From Rubrivivax sp. (GTDB lineage: Bacteria; Pseudomonadota; Gammaproteobacteria; Burkholderiales; Burkholderiaceae_C): 64,000 nt of DNA. This document shows, piece after piece, positions 19,203 through 27,644 of the stretch. The stretch is taken from contig JAHCKS010000005.1 of assembly GCA_026125665.1 (NCBI GenBank), positions 1-64,000 on the forward strand, read 5' to 3'. The notes below the pieces were generated by a model. The model was not told the origin of the DNA. It did no database searches and saw only the letters and a list, made by a program, of their open reading frames with translations. Each line of letters starts with the position of its first letter. Position 1 is the first letter of the stretch. The position numbers were made by a program, and so were the translations under genes.

Positions 19203-20258
19203 ATGAGCCGCTCCACGATTGCCGGACTGCGCGTGGCCGGCATCGCGACGTGCGTGCCGCCGCAGGCGGTGGACAACCTCGACCCGGCCAACGGCTTCGA
19301 TGCCGAGGAAGTGCGCAAGGTCGTGTCGATGGCCGGCATCCGCCAGCGCCGCGTCGTCACGGAGGGCACGACCTCGGCCGACCTGTGCTTCGAGGCCGCC
19401 GAACGCCTGCTGCAGGCACTCGCCTGGTCGCGCGATTCGATCAGCGGGCTCATCCTGGTGACCCAGAGCCCGGACTACTTCCTGCCTTCGACGGCGTGCA
19501 TCCTGCACCAGTGGCTGGGCTTGCCCGACGATTGCGCCGCCTTCGATGTCGGGCTGGGCTGCTCGGGCTACCCGTACGGGCTGTACCTGGCGGCGACGAT
19601 GCTCAGGAGCGGCGGTCACCAGCGCATCCTGATGCTGCACGGCGAAACACCGAGCCGCTTCGTCGACCCGGCCGATCATGCGACGACGCTGCTGTTCGGC
19701 GATTCGGGCTCGGCCACCGCACTCGAGCTCAGCGATTCGGGCTCGGCGCACTTCTGCCTGCACACCGACGGCAGCGGCCATGCCGGGCTGATCATTCGCG
19801 GCGGCGCTTTCCGCGATCGGCGCCCGGCCGACGCCCGCGATCTCGCGTTGCGCATGGACGGGCCGGGCATCTTCAACTTCACGATCAAGCGCGTGCCACC
19901 GCTGATCGCCGATGCGCTGGCGCTTTCCGGCTGCACCGTCGAGGGCATCGACGCCTTCATCTTCCATCAATCGAATCGCTTCATGATGAAGCACCTGATG
20001 AAGAAGTGCGCCCTCCCCGAGGCCAAGGTGCCGCTCACGCTCGAGGACAACGGCAACTGCGGCGGCCCCTCGGTGGCGGTGACGGCGACGCGCCGGCTGC
20101 CCGAGCAGCGGCATCGCGACTGGAAGGTGATGCTGCTCGGCTACGGTGTCGGCTTGTCCTGGGGTGCGGCGGTGCTCGATATCGGTACGACGACGCGCCT
20201 GCTGCATGCCGACTACACGGGCCGGGTGGCCAAGGCCGGCGGCACCCCCGCTCGCTGA
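19203..20258 (+). CDS. 3-oxoacyl-ACP synthase III-like condensing enzyme
   Basis: A 351-residue KAS III/FabH-fold enzyme. The triad is visible: Cys120 in DVGLGCSGYPYGL, His255 in FHQSNRFMM and Asn285 in EDNGNCGGPSVA. It should condense an acyl-CoA (or acyl-ACP) with malonyl-ACP. It is longer than FabH (about 320) at the C-terminus (GRVAKAGGTPAR tail). It is the only condensing enzyme in the run, so this cluster may perform a single C2 extension. A beta-ketoacyl transferase role without elongation, as in some FabH-like ester synthases, is an alternative. Confidence 0.88.
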   Translation: MSRSTIAGLRVAGIATCVPPQAVDNLDPANGFDAEEVRKVVSMAGIRQRRVVTEGTTSADLCFEAAERLLQALAWSRDSISGLILVTQSPDYFLPSTACILHQWLGLPDDCAAFDVGLGCSGYPYGLYLAATMLRSGGHQRILMLHGETPSRFVDPADHATTLLFGDSGSATALELSDSGSAHFCLHTDGSGHAGLIIRGGAFRDRRPADARDLALRMDGPGIFNFTIKRVPPLIADALALSGCTVEGIDAFIFHQSNRFMMKHLMKKCALPEAKVPLTLEDNGNCGGPSVAVTATRRLPEQRHRDWKVMLLGYGVGLSWGAAVLDIGTTTRLLHADYTGRVAKAGGTPAR

Positions 20259-20291
20259 GCCGCCGCGCACCGGCTGGCCGTTGACTCGCGC

Positions 20292-22220
20292 ATGTGCGGC
20301 ATCGCCGGCCTGCTGAACCTCGGCGCGGGCATGGCGCCCGAGCACGGCGAGATCGCCGCGATGGTCTCGGCGCTGCATCACCGCGGGCCCGACGGCCAGG
20401 GCGTGTGGCTCGGCGGCCCGGTCGCTTTGGGGCACGCCCGGCTCGCCATCATCGACCTCGAGGGCGGTGCACAGCCGATGGGCAACGAGGACGGCCGCAT
20501 CCAGGTTGTCTTCAACGGCGAGATCTTCAACTACGTCGAGTTGCGCGCCCAGCTCGTTGCGCGCGGGCACCGCTTCCGCACCGCCTCGGATACCGAAGTC
20601 CTCGTGCACTTGTACGAGGACCACGGCGAGCGCTTCGTCGAGCACCTGAACGGGCAGTTCGCGATCGCCCTGTGGGACGCCGGGCGCGAGCGCCTCGTGC
20701 TCGCGCGCGACCGCGTCGGCATCCGGCCGCTCTTTCACGCCCGCGTGGGCCAGCGCCTGGCCTTCGCTTCCGAGGTCAAGGCGCTGTTCACGCTGCCCCA
20801 GCTGCGGCGCGAGCTCGACCCCGAAGGGCTGGCCTCGATCTTCGGCTACTGGGCCGCATTGCCACCGCGAACGGCGTTCGCCGGCGTCTCGAGCCTGCCG
20901 CCGGGGCACCTGATGGCCATCGATGCCCGCGGCGAACGCCTGGTGCGCTACTGGGACTGGCCATTCGGCGACGACGCGGCTGGCGCGCATCGCAGCGACG
21001 TCCGATGGGCCGAGGAACTGCACGCCCTGCTCGTCGACGCGGTACGGCTGCAGCTGCGCGCCGATGTGCCCGTGGGCGCCTACCTCTCCGGCGGTCTCGA
21101 CTCGTCGATCATCACCAGCATCGTCCACCGCTACACGGCCACGCCGCTGCGCACCTTCTCGCTGACCTTCGAGGACCCCGAGTTCGACGAGCGCGGGCCG
21201 CAACGCGATCTGGTCGCGCATCTGCGCACCGAACACTCGTCGATCGAGGCCGATCGGGCGGCGATCGCCGCCGCCTTCCCGCGCATGGTCCGGCACGCCG
21301 AGTCGCCGGTGGTGCGCACGGCGCCGGTGCCCATGATGATGCTGGCCGACAGCGTGCGGCGGGCGGGCTACAAGGTGGTGCTCACCGGTGAAGGGGCCGA
21401 CGAGGCCTTCGGCGGCTACGACCTGTTCAAGGAGGCTGCGGTGCGCCGCTTCATGGCGCGCGCACCGGGTTCACGCTGGCGCGGCGAGCTGCTCGGTCGC
21501 CTGTATCCATATCTGACCCACTCCCCGGCTGCCGGGCGCGCGATGACGAGGAGCTTCTTCGCCGCGCCCCCTGGCAAGGGCGACCAGCCCGGCTTCGCGC
21601 ACGGCCTGCGCCTGGCGACGACGAGCCGCATCCTCGGCTACTTCAGCCCCGAGTGGCGCCAGCGCATGCAGCGCGCCGAGCCCGAGGCTGCGCTCGCCGC
21701 GAGCGTGCCGCCCGACTTCGGCCGCTGGAATGCGCTGGCGCGCGACCAGTACGTCGAGGCGCATACGCTGATGTCCGGTTACCTGCTGTCGTCACAGGGA
21801 GACCGCATGGCGATGGCGGCGTCGATCGAGGCGCGCTTCCCCTTCCTCGATCACCGCGTGCTCGAATTCGCCTGCCGAATACCGGCACGCTTGCGGCTGT
21901 GCGGCCTGCACGAGAAGGTGCTGCTGCGCCGTGCCTTTGCGGCCGAGCTGCCCCAGTCGATCGGCCGCCGCGTCAAGCAGCCCTATCGGGCTCCCGACAG
22001 CGCCTGCTTCTTCGTCGGCGGCCGCCTGCGCGAGGCCACGGCCGAGCTGCTGCAGCCCCGTGCCCTCGAGCAGGCCGGCCTCTTCGATGCCCAGGCCGTT
22101 GGCCGATTGATCGAGAAGTGCGCTTCGGGCCGGGCGATCGGCTTCGGCGACAACATGGCCTTCATCGGCATTCTGTCGACGATGTGGCTGCATCGCCAGC
22201 TCATCGAAGGACAGCACTGA
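20292..22220 (+). CDS. Asparagine synthase-type glutamine amidotransferase
   Basis: A 642-residue AsnB-fold protein. The N-terminal glutaminase domain starts MCGIAGLLNL with nucleophile Cys2 and has HHRGPDGQGVW, LGHARLAIIDLEGGAQPM and VFNGEIFNY. The synthase domain has the PP-loop YLSGGLDSSIITS (about 259-271). It should adenylate a carboxylate and form an amide with glutamine-derived ammonia. Length and context match AsnB paralogues of polysaccharide loci, including exosortase-associated amidotransferases, more than a lone housekeeping asparagine synthetase. Its stop overlaps the next ATG (TGATG). Confidence 0.88.
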   Translation: MCGIAGLLNLGAGMAPEHGEIAAMVSALHHRGPDGQGVWLGGPVALGHARLAIIDLEGGAQPMGNEDGRIQVVFNGEIFNYVELRAQLVARGHRFRTASDTEVLVHLYEDHGERFVEHLNGQFAIALWDAGRERLVLARDRVGIRPLFHARVGQRLAFASEVKALFTLPQLRRELDPEGLASIFGYWAALPPRTAFAGVSSLPPGHLMAIDARGERLVRYWDWPFGDDAAGAHRSDVRWAEELHALLVDAVRLQLRADVPVGAYLSGGLDSSIITSIVHRYTATPLRTFSLTFEDPEFDERGPQRDLVAHLRTEHSSIEADRAAIAAAFPRMVRHAESPVVRTAPVPMMMLADSVRRAGYKVVLTGEGADEAFGGYDLFKEAAVRRFMARAPGSRWRGELLGRLYPYLTHSPAAGRAMTRSFFAAPPGKGDQPGFAHGLRLATTSRILGYFSPEWRQRMQRAEPEAALAASVPPDFGRWNALARDQYVEAHTLMSGYLLSSQGDRMAMAASIEARFPFLDHRVLEFACRIPARLRLCGLHEKVLLRRAFAAELPQSIGRRVKQPYRAPDSACFFVGGRLREATAELLQPRALEQAGLFDAQAVGRLIEKCASGRAIGFGDNMAFIGILSTMWLHRQLIEGQH

Positions 22221-23764
22221 TGCTGCTGCACGAGTCGTTCGAGGCGAGCGCGCGCAGGCTGCCGGACAAGACGGCACTCGTGGCCGGCAGCCAGCGCCTT
22301 TCCTATCGCGCGCTGCACGCACGCGTGCTGCACCTGGTGCGACGCCTGCGCGCCGCGGGCGTCGGTCGCGGCGACCGCGTCGTGCTCCTCCTCGAGCCCG
22401 ACGCGCACTATGCCGTGGCGCTGCACGCCGTGCTGCGCGCCGGGGCGGTTGTCGTGCCGCTCATGCCCACGACGAAGAGCGACAAGCTGCGCTTCGTGCT
22501 GCAGGAGACCGAAGCCGTCGCGCTGCTCGCCGATAGCCGCCTGCGCACCGCCTGGGCGCCACTGCGATCGGCCTGCACGAGCCTTCGATGCGTGGTGCAG
22601 ACCGATGAACTGGCGGGCGACGGCGAAGCGCTCGCCGGCTGCGCCGACATTGAACCTTGCGCCGCCATCGACCAGGACCTCGCCGCGCTCATCTACACCT
22701 CGGGCAGCACCGGGCGGCCGAAGGGGGTGATGCTGACCCATCACAACATGGTCAGCGCCTGGCGCTCGGTGCAAAGCTACCTGCAGCTGCGTGAGGACGA
22801 CGTGATCGGGCTCGCGCTGCCGCCCGTCTTCAGCTATGGCCTCTATCACCTGCTGATGGGCCTTGGCATCGGCGCGACGGTGGTGCTGGAGGCGCAGGCC
22901 GCGTTTCCCGTCAAGGTGGCGCAGATGCTCGAGCGCGAGCGCGTGACCGTGATGCCCGGCGTGCCGACGCTCTTTGCGGCGCTGCTGGGCCTGTCCCAGC
23001 TGGCGCAGTTCGATCATCGCTCGCTGCGCCTGCTCAGCAACGCGGCGGCGGCCTTGCCGGTCAGCCACATCGAGCGCATCCGCTGCGCCTGGCCGCAGGC
23101 GCGCCTGTTCTCGATGTACGGCATGACCGAGTGCAAGCGCATCAGCTACCTCCCACCCGAGGAACTCGAGCGCCGCCCCGGCAGCGTCGGGCGCGGCATG
23201 CCGAACCAGGAGCACTGGCTCGTCGACGAGCAGCAGCGTCGGCTCGCGCACGGCAGCGTCGGCGAGCTCGTCGTGCGCGGCAGTCACGTCATGCGCGGCT
23301 ACTGGCGGCGGCCGCAGGAGACGGCCGAGCGCCTGCGGGCAGGGCCGAACGAAGGCGAGGCGGTGCTGCACACCGGTGACCTCTTTCGCAGCGACGCCGA
23401 AGGTTATCTCTATTTCATCGCGCGGATGGACGACATCATCAAGACACGCGGGGAGAAGGTCGCGCCGCGCGAGATCGAGGATGTCATTCACGAGATCGAA
23501 GGCGTAACCGGTTGTGCCGTCGTCGGCGTGGCGGACGAAGTGCTCGGCCAGGCGATTCACGCCTATGTCACACTCGACTCGGAGTCATTGCTGTCGGAGC
23601 GCGACATCGTTCGCCACTGCCAGGCCAAGCTCGAAAGTCACATGGTGCCGCGGCAGGTCAGGAAGGTCGACGAGCTGCCGAAGACCGAGTCAGGGAAGGT
23701 TCGCCACGCGGCATTGCGCGGCGAATCCGACGGCAGTTCCACAGCAACGGGGCGCAGCTCATGA
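22220..23764 (+). CDS. AMP-forming acyl-CoA/acyl-ACP ligase
   Basis: A 514-residue ANL-superfamily enzyme. P-loop IYTSGSTGRPKGVMLTHHNM at about 158-177, the A5 motif MYGMTECKRISYLPPE, A7 HTGDLFRSDAEGYLYFIARM, A8 DDIIKTRGEKVAPREIE and the A10 lysine in LPKTESGKVRH are present. It should adenylate an acid and load it on a thiol, most likely the ACP encoded immediately downstream. Exosortase-A-type EPS loci often carry such a ligase beside an ACP. Both ends overlap neighbours (TGATG, ATGA). Confidence 0.9.
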   Translation: MLLHESFEASARRLPDKTALVAGSQRLSYRALHARVLHLVRRLRAAGVGRGDRVVLLLEPDAHYAVALHAVLRAGAVVVPLMPTTKSDKLRFVLQETEAVALLADSRLRTAWAPLRSACTSLRCVVQTDELAGDGEALAGCADIEPCAAIDQDLAALIYTSGSTGRPKGVMLTHHNMVSAWRSVQSYLQLREDDVIGLALPPVFSYGLYHLLMGLGIGATVVLEAQAAFPVKVAQMLERERVTVMPGVPTLFAALLGLSQLAQFDHRSLRLLSNAAAALPVSHIERIRCAWPQARLFSMYGMTECKRISYLPPEELERRPGSVGRGMPNQEHWLVDEQQRRLAHGSVGELVVRGSHVMRGYWRRPQETAERLRAGPNEGEAVLHTGDLFRSDAEGYLYFIARMDDIIKTRGEKVAPREIEDVIHEIEGVTGCAVVGVADEVLGQAIHAYVTLDSESLLSERDIVRHCQAKLESHMVPRQVRKVDELPKTESGKVRHAALRGESDGSSTATGRSS

Positions 23765-24018
23765 ACGCTTTCAAAGGCGACCTTCGCCGCTATGTCGAAG
23801 AGAACTTCCTGCTGGGCGCGGGCGACCGGGCCCTGTCCGATGCCGACTCGTTCCTCGAGCACCATGTGCTCGACTCCACCGGTTTCCTCGAGCTCGTGGG
23901 TCACCTCGAAGAGCGCTATGGAGTGAAGGTGGCCGACGACGAGATGACGCCGGAGAACCTGGACAGCATCGACGCGGTGGCCGCTTTCCTCGCTCGCAAG
24001 CGCGGCGCTGTCGCATGA
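23761..24018 (+). CDS. Acyl carrier protein 2
   Basis: An 85-residue carrier-like protein. HHVLDSTGFLELVGHLEE places Ser39 at the phosphopantetheine site, but with Thr instead of the usual Leu or Met after it (DST rather than DSL). The second half YGVKVADDEMTPENLDSI is typical ACP helix II-III sequence. ATGA overlaps on both sides tie it to the ligase before and the NAD-synthase-like enzyme after, so it may carry the acid that the ligase activates. Confidence 0.83.
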   Translation: MNAFKGDLRRYVEENFLLGAGDRALSDADSFLEHHVLDSTGFLELVGHLEERYGVKVADDEMTPENLDSIDAVAAFLARKRGAVA

Positions 24019-25019
24019 GCGCTCTCGTGGCGGCCACCGCGCTGGGCCCGGCGGTGCTCGAGATCGACTGCACGGCCGAGGCCGAGCGCATCGCGGCATG
24101 GATGCGCTCGGCGCTCGTGAACGACCTGCACCGCCGCGGCTTCGTCGTGGCCGTCTCGGGCGGCATCGACAGCTCGGTCTGTGCAGCGCTGGCCGTGCGC
24201 GCGGTCGGAGCGGGCAAGGTTCACGCGCTGTTGCTGCCCGAGCGCGACTCGAGCGAAGCGAGCAGCCTGCGCGGCCGACTGCTGGCCGAGCACCTGGGCA
24301 TCCCTTACGAAGTGCACGACATCGCGCCGGCGCTCGAGGCGCTGGGTTGCTATCGCCGCCGCGACGAGGCCATCCGCCGCGTCGTCCCGGCCTATGGCGC
24401 GGGCTGGAAGAACAAGATCGTCATCGCCGGCGGGCTGGCCGGGGGCATCAACTACTTCAAGCTCGTCGTTGCCGACCCCGAAGGGCGAACGCAGGAGGCC
24501 CGTCTGCCGTTGCGCGAGTACCTGGAGGTCGTGGCGGCAACGAACTTCAAGCAGCGCGTGCGCAAGAACCTCGACTACTTCCATGCCGACCGGCTCAACT
24601 ATGCGGTCATCGGCACGCCCAACCGGCTGGAGTACGACCAGGGCTTCTTCGTCAAGGGCGGCGACGGGCTTGCCGACCTGAAGCCGATCGCGCACCTGTA
24701 CAAGACGCAGGTCTACGCGATGGCGCGCGCGCTCGCGCTGCCCAGCGAGATCTGCGGCGCGGCGCCCACCACCGACACCTACTCGCTGCCGCACGGCCAA
24801 GACGAGTTCTTCTTTGCGCTGCCCTATGCGCAGATGGACCTGGCGCTGTGGGCAGCGGAGCACGGCTGCAGCGCGCAGGAGCTCGGCATCGCGCTCGGCA
24901 TCGCGCCCGAAGTCGCCGGGCGCGTCTTCGCCGATATCGCGGCCAAGCGACGTACGGCACGCTACCTGCACGCTCCGGCATCGACGATGCTCGCCGCCCC
25001 GGTCGCGGCCGCGACATGA
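24015..25019 (+). CDS. NAD synthase-like amide ligase (PP-loop, no glutaminase domain)
   Basis: A 334-residue N-type ATP-pyrophosphatase of the NadE family. The PP-loop is VAVSGGIDSSVCAALAVRAV (about 38-57), followed by KVHALLLPERDSSEAS, an NRLEYDQGFFVKGGDG segment replacing the usual SNKSE region, and PIAHLYKTQVYAMARAL. Housekeeping NadE either uses ammonia or has an N-terminal nitrilase-type glutaminase, which is absent here. Because it is embedded between an ACP and a toroid protein, I infer that it forms an amide on a cluster-specific carboxylate. A genuine NAD synthetase cannot be excluded. Confidence 0.78.
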   Translation: MSALVAATALGPAVLEIDCTAEAERIAAWMRSALVNDLHRRGFVVAVSGGIDSSVCAALAVRAVGAGKVHALLLPERDSSEASSLRGRLLAEHLGIPYEVHDIAPALEALGCYRRRDEAIRRVVPAYGAGWKNKIVIAGGLAGGINYFKLVVADPEGRTQEARLPLREYLEVVAATNFKQRVRKNLDYFHADRLNYAVIGTPNRLEYDQGFFVKGGDGLADLKPIAHLYKTQVYAMARALALPSEICGAAPTTDTYSLPHGQDEFFFALPYAQMDLALWAAEHGCSAQELGIALGIAPEVAGRVFADIAAKRRTARYLHAPASTMLAAPVAAAT

Positions 25020-26191
25020 GGCATCACGTCCGTCGCCTCGTCGATCATTGGCGGTTGCCGCCGCCTGCCCGCGCGGAGAAGCGGCGCGACGCCCGAGGGC
25101 TCAGCGCCGCCGACCCGGGCAACGCCCGTGTGCTGCCCGCGCTGATGGCCTGGCTGGCCCGCGCCCAGGACCACTCCGTGTCGCACGATGGCGGCGTCGC
25201 GCGCCATTACAGCCTGATCAGCGGCTGGGCCAGCTCGTACCCGGAGACCACCGGCTACATCATCCCGACGATGCTGGCCTGGGCCCAACGAAGCGGCGAC
25301 GCCAGCTATCGCGAGCGGGCTTTGCGCATGGCCGACTGGCTGGTCAGGATCCAGTTTCCCGAGGGCGGCTTCCAGGGGGGCAAGGTCGATTCGATACCCT
25401 CGGTCCCTGTGACGTTCAACACCGGGCAGGTCCTGCTGGGCTTGGTCGCAGCGCAGGTGGCGACGGGGCGCTACCTCGAGGCAGTGCGGCGCGCCGCCGA
25501 CTGGCTTGTGAACACGCAGGACAGCGATGGCTGCTGGCGCCGCCATGAGTCGCCGTTCGCCGACAGCGGCGACAAGCAATACGAGACGCACGTCGCCTGG
25601 GGGCTGTTCGAAGCAGAACGCATATTGAAGGGCCGGGGCTATGGCGAAGCCGGCCTGCGCAATGTGCGTTGGGCCATCGGCGGCATGGCAGAGAACGGCT
25701 GGCTCGCACAGTGCTGTCTGACCGATACGACGCAACCGCTGACGCATACGCTCGGCTACGCGCTGCGCGGCATCATCGAGGCCCACTTGCTTCGCCCGGA
25801 CGAGCGGATCCTGGACGCGGCGATGCGCTGTGCGCGCGGCCTGTTGTCGGCGCTGCGCGACAACGGCTTCTTGCCCGGCCGGCTGCGGGCGGACTGGTCG
25901 CCGTCGGTCGACTGGACCTGCCTGACCGGACAAGCGCAGATCGCGATCTGCTGGATGCTGCTGTACCGCATCACCCGCGAACGTGCGCTGCTGGAAGCGG
26001 CATTGCGCTCCAACGCCTTCCTGCGGCGGACGGTACACCTGCAGGGTGATGCCCCTGCCCGGGGCGGCGTCAAGGGCTCCTATCCGGTCAACGGCGACTA
26101 CGGTCGCTACGAGTTCCTGAACTGGGCCGCCAAGTTCCTCGCCGACAGCTTGATGCTCGAAACGGATGTGACCGCACGGTCAATCGGCTGA
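25016..26191 (+). CDS. Alpha/alpha-toroid protein (glycosidase/cyclase-like fold), unknown activity
   Basis: A 391-residue protein with repeated helical-hairpin elements, such as YIIPTMLAWAQRSGDASYRE, TGQVLLGLVAAQVATGRYLE, ETHVAWGLFEAERI and HTLGYALRGIIEAHLLRP. This spacing of aromatic-Gly-Leu helices is typical of (alpha/alpha)6 toroids such as six-hairpin glycosidases, sugar epimerases or terpene cyclases. There is no signal peptide, so a cytoplasmic role is likely. The ATG overlaps the preceding stop (ATGA). It is the last gene of the run; a convergent methyltransferase follows. The catalytic residues and substrate are unknown. Confidence 0.72.
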   Translation: MRHHVRRLVDHWRLPPPARAEKRRDARGLSAADPGNARVLPALMAWLARAQDHSVSHDGGVARHYSLISGWASSYPETTGYIIPTMLAWAQRSGDASYRERALRMADWLVRIQFPEGGFQGGKVDSIPSVPVTFNTGQVLLGLVAAQVATGRYLEAVRRAADWLVNTQDSDGCWRRHESPFADSGDKQYETHVAWGLFEAERILKGRGYGEAGLRNVRWAIGGMAENGWLAQCCLTDTTQPLTHTLGYALRGIIEAHLLRPDERILDAAMRCARGLLSALRDNGFLPGRLRADWSPSVDWTCLTGQAQIAICWMLLYRITRERALLEAALRSNAFLRRTVHLQGDAPARGGVKGSYPVNGDYGRYEFLNWAAKFLADSLMLETDVTARSIG

Positions 26192-26227
26192 CCGGGTTGT
26201 GCAGTTTCAACAGGTCGTTGCGGGTGT

Positions 26228-27039
26228 TCACCCGCAGACGTGAGACCCGGCGGCCTGCCAGCCGACGGGCTGCGTCGCGGCGCGCCGCTCGAGGAGCACG
26301 TGCACGCAGCAGGGCCGCGGCCGGCGACCCAGCCGACTCAGCGAAGCCGCCCAGACACCGAGCTGCGTGCATACCTTCTGGAACAGGGTTCGCGGCGGCG
26401 GCACGGCAAGCGGCGCGCCGCAGTGGACACACGGTTCCTCCTGCCCGTAGGTGCCATAGGGGTTTCCGGCCAGATCGAGCAGGACGCGCGAAAGCTCGTT
26501 GGTGACGTCGCGCGTCTCGCCGACGAACGACGACTCGACGACTCGAAAATCGGGAAACAAGGCCGCCAGCCGCTCCTCGTCGAACGAGTGCAGGTGTCCC
26601 CAGGGGGATTGTGTTGGCCGCAGGCGGTGCATGTCAGGCGCCCGACGCGCAGATCCTGCCAATAGGGCACACCGACGAGCAAGCGGCCCGCACAGACGCG
26701 CTGAAACTCTTCGCACATGAGAGCCAGGTTCGTGGACGGGATGTGCTCCAGGACTTCAGTGCTGCACTGCACGTAGTCGACCGTTGTGGTCTCGAAGGGC
26801 AGCTGGGTCGCATTGCCTTGACATTGCCTTGCATGCACAGGATGCGCGACTGCTCGATGAGGGGGGCAAACCAGATCGACCGCAACAACCTCGGCGATGC
26901 GCTTCGCCATATGGCGGGCGATGTGTCCGTCGCGGCTGCCGACATCCAGGGCCCGGGAACCTGCTGCAGGCATCAGGCGCAGCAGGTCCCGCGTTCGCTC
27001 CAACTCGCGGGTCCTTTCACGAAAGGGTGCATCCGGCAT
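26228..27039 (-). pseudogene. SAM-dependent methyltransferase, frameshifted in a G/C run
   Basis: A class I methyltransferase with motif I ALDVGSRDGHIARHMAKRI, acidic motif VVAVDLVC and CSTEVLEHIPSTNLALMCEE. After the cysteine pair CTACGQHNPP the frame is lost. The correct continuation (WGHLHSFDEERLAALFPDF and on to CVHCGAPLAV) lies in another frame. Restoring one C in the run at 26603-26607 (minus strand AATCCCCCTGG) would join them as NPPWGHLHSFDE. Start ATG at 27039 (MPDAPFRERTREL). It may be a single-base sequencing error or a recent inactivation. Confidence 0.75.
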
Positions 27040-27359
27040 CAATCGTCTCCTCATCCACCTCGGTTCCCGGCACGAAGGCCCGGCCACCCGCGAGGCAGCG
27101 GCATCCCCCTCCACGCAGAACAACGACGGAATCGTCGCAGAAGCCAGCAACTTCCCGGCTCAGGTCAAGTAGGCTACGCGTTGCGCCATGTGCGCAGGCA
27201 TCTGATGCGCCGCTGCGCAATTGGAGCCAACGGACCGGGCCTGACCGCGCAGCCCTGTCGTCAGCAGCGCCGCACTCATCTCAGCTCACACTCGATGCCA
27301 CCGAGCCCAGTCTCAGACCCGATCGACCCAGGCGACACAAGATCGGGAAGCGCGCCGCC
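27040..27359. other. Intergenic stretch without a supported gene
   Basis: These 320 bases lie upstream of the methyltransferase (minus) and before the flippase fragment (plus). Short open frames exist but show no recognisable motif or codon pattern. Any promoter of the methyltransferase would be at the left end. Part of it may be decayed coding sequence, as the following fragment is. Confidence 0.5.
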
Positions 27360-27560
27360 CACGCTCCAAGCGGGCATTGTTCCAGTTGCTCGATCGCCCG
27401 GGCGGCGCGGTCAGCACCGCGATGCTGTCACGAGTTCTGGTGCCGAACGACTTCGGTCTCGTCACAGTGGCCTTGTTCGTGATCGCCGTCATCGAACTGG
27501 CTGCCGCCACCGGCTACGAGATGGCGCTGATCAGGCTCGGCGAGCCGCGGCGCGGACGCT
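27360..27560 (+). pseudogene. Decayed N-terminal fragment of a Wzx-type flippase
   Basis: The translation LFQLLDRPGGAVSTAMLSRV, followed by LVPNDFGLVTVALFVIAVIE, matches the N-terminal two membrane segments of the intact flippase just downstream (LFRLFDRCIGLVSTAVLARL, then LLPDDFGLVAMAMSVIVVIE). Similarity stops after GEPRRGRF, where the intact protein continues with DTAWSLN. No plausible start or remaining domains are present. It is a paralogous remnant, from a partial duplication or replacement of the flippase gene. Confidence 0.75.
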
Positions 27561-27644
27561 TCAGCCTTGCGACATCCACGTCGCCTGGGGCCCTCCTGCC
27601 CGGGCGGGCTTGATGGGCGTCGACTCTCGGAAGCCGATGTCTTG

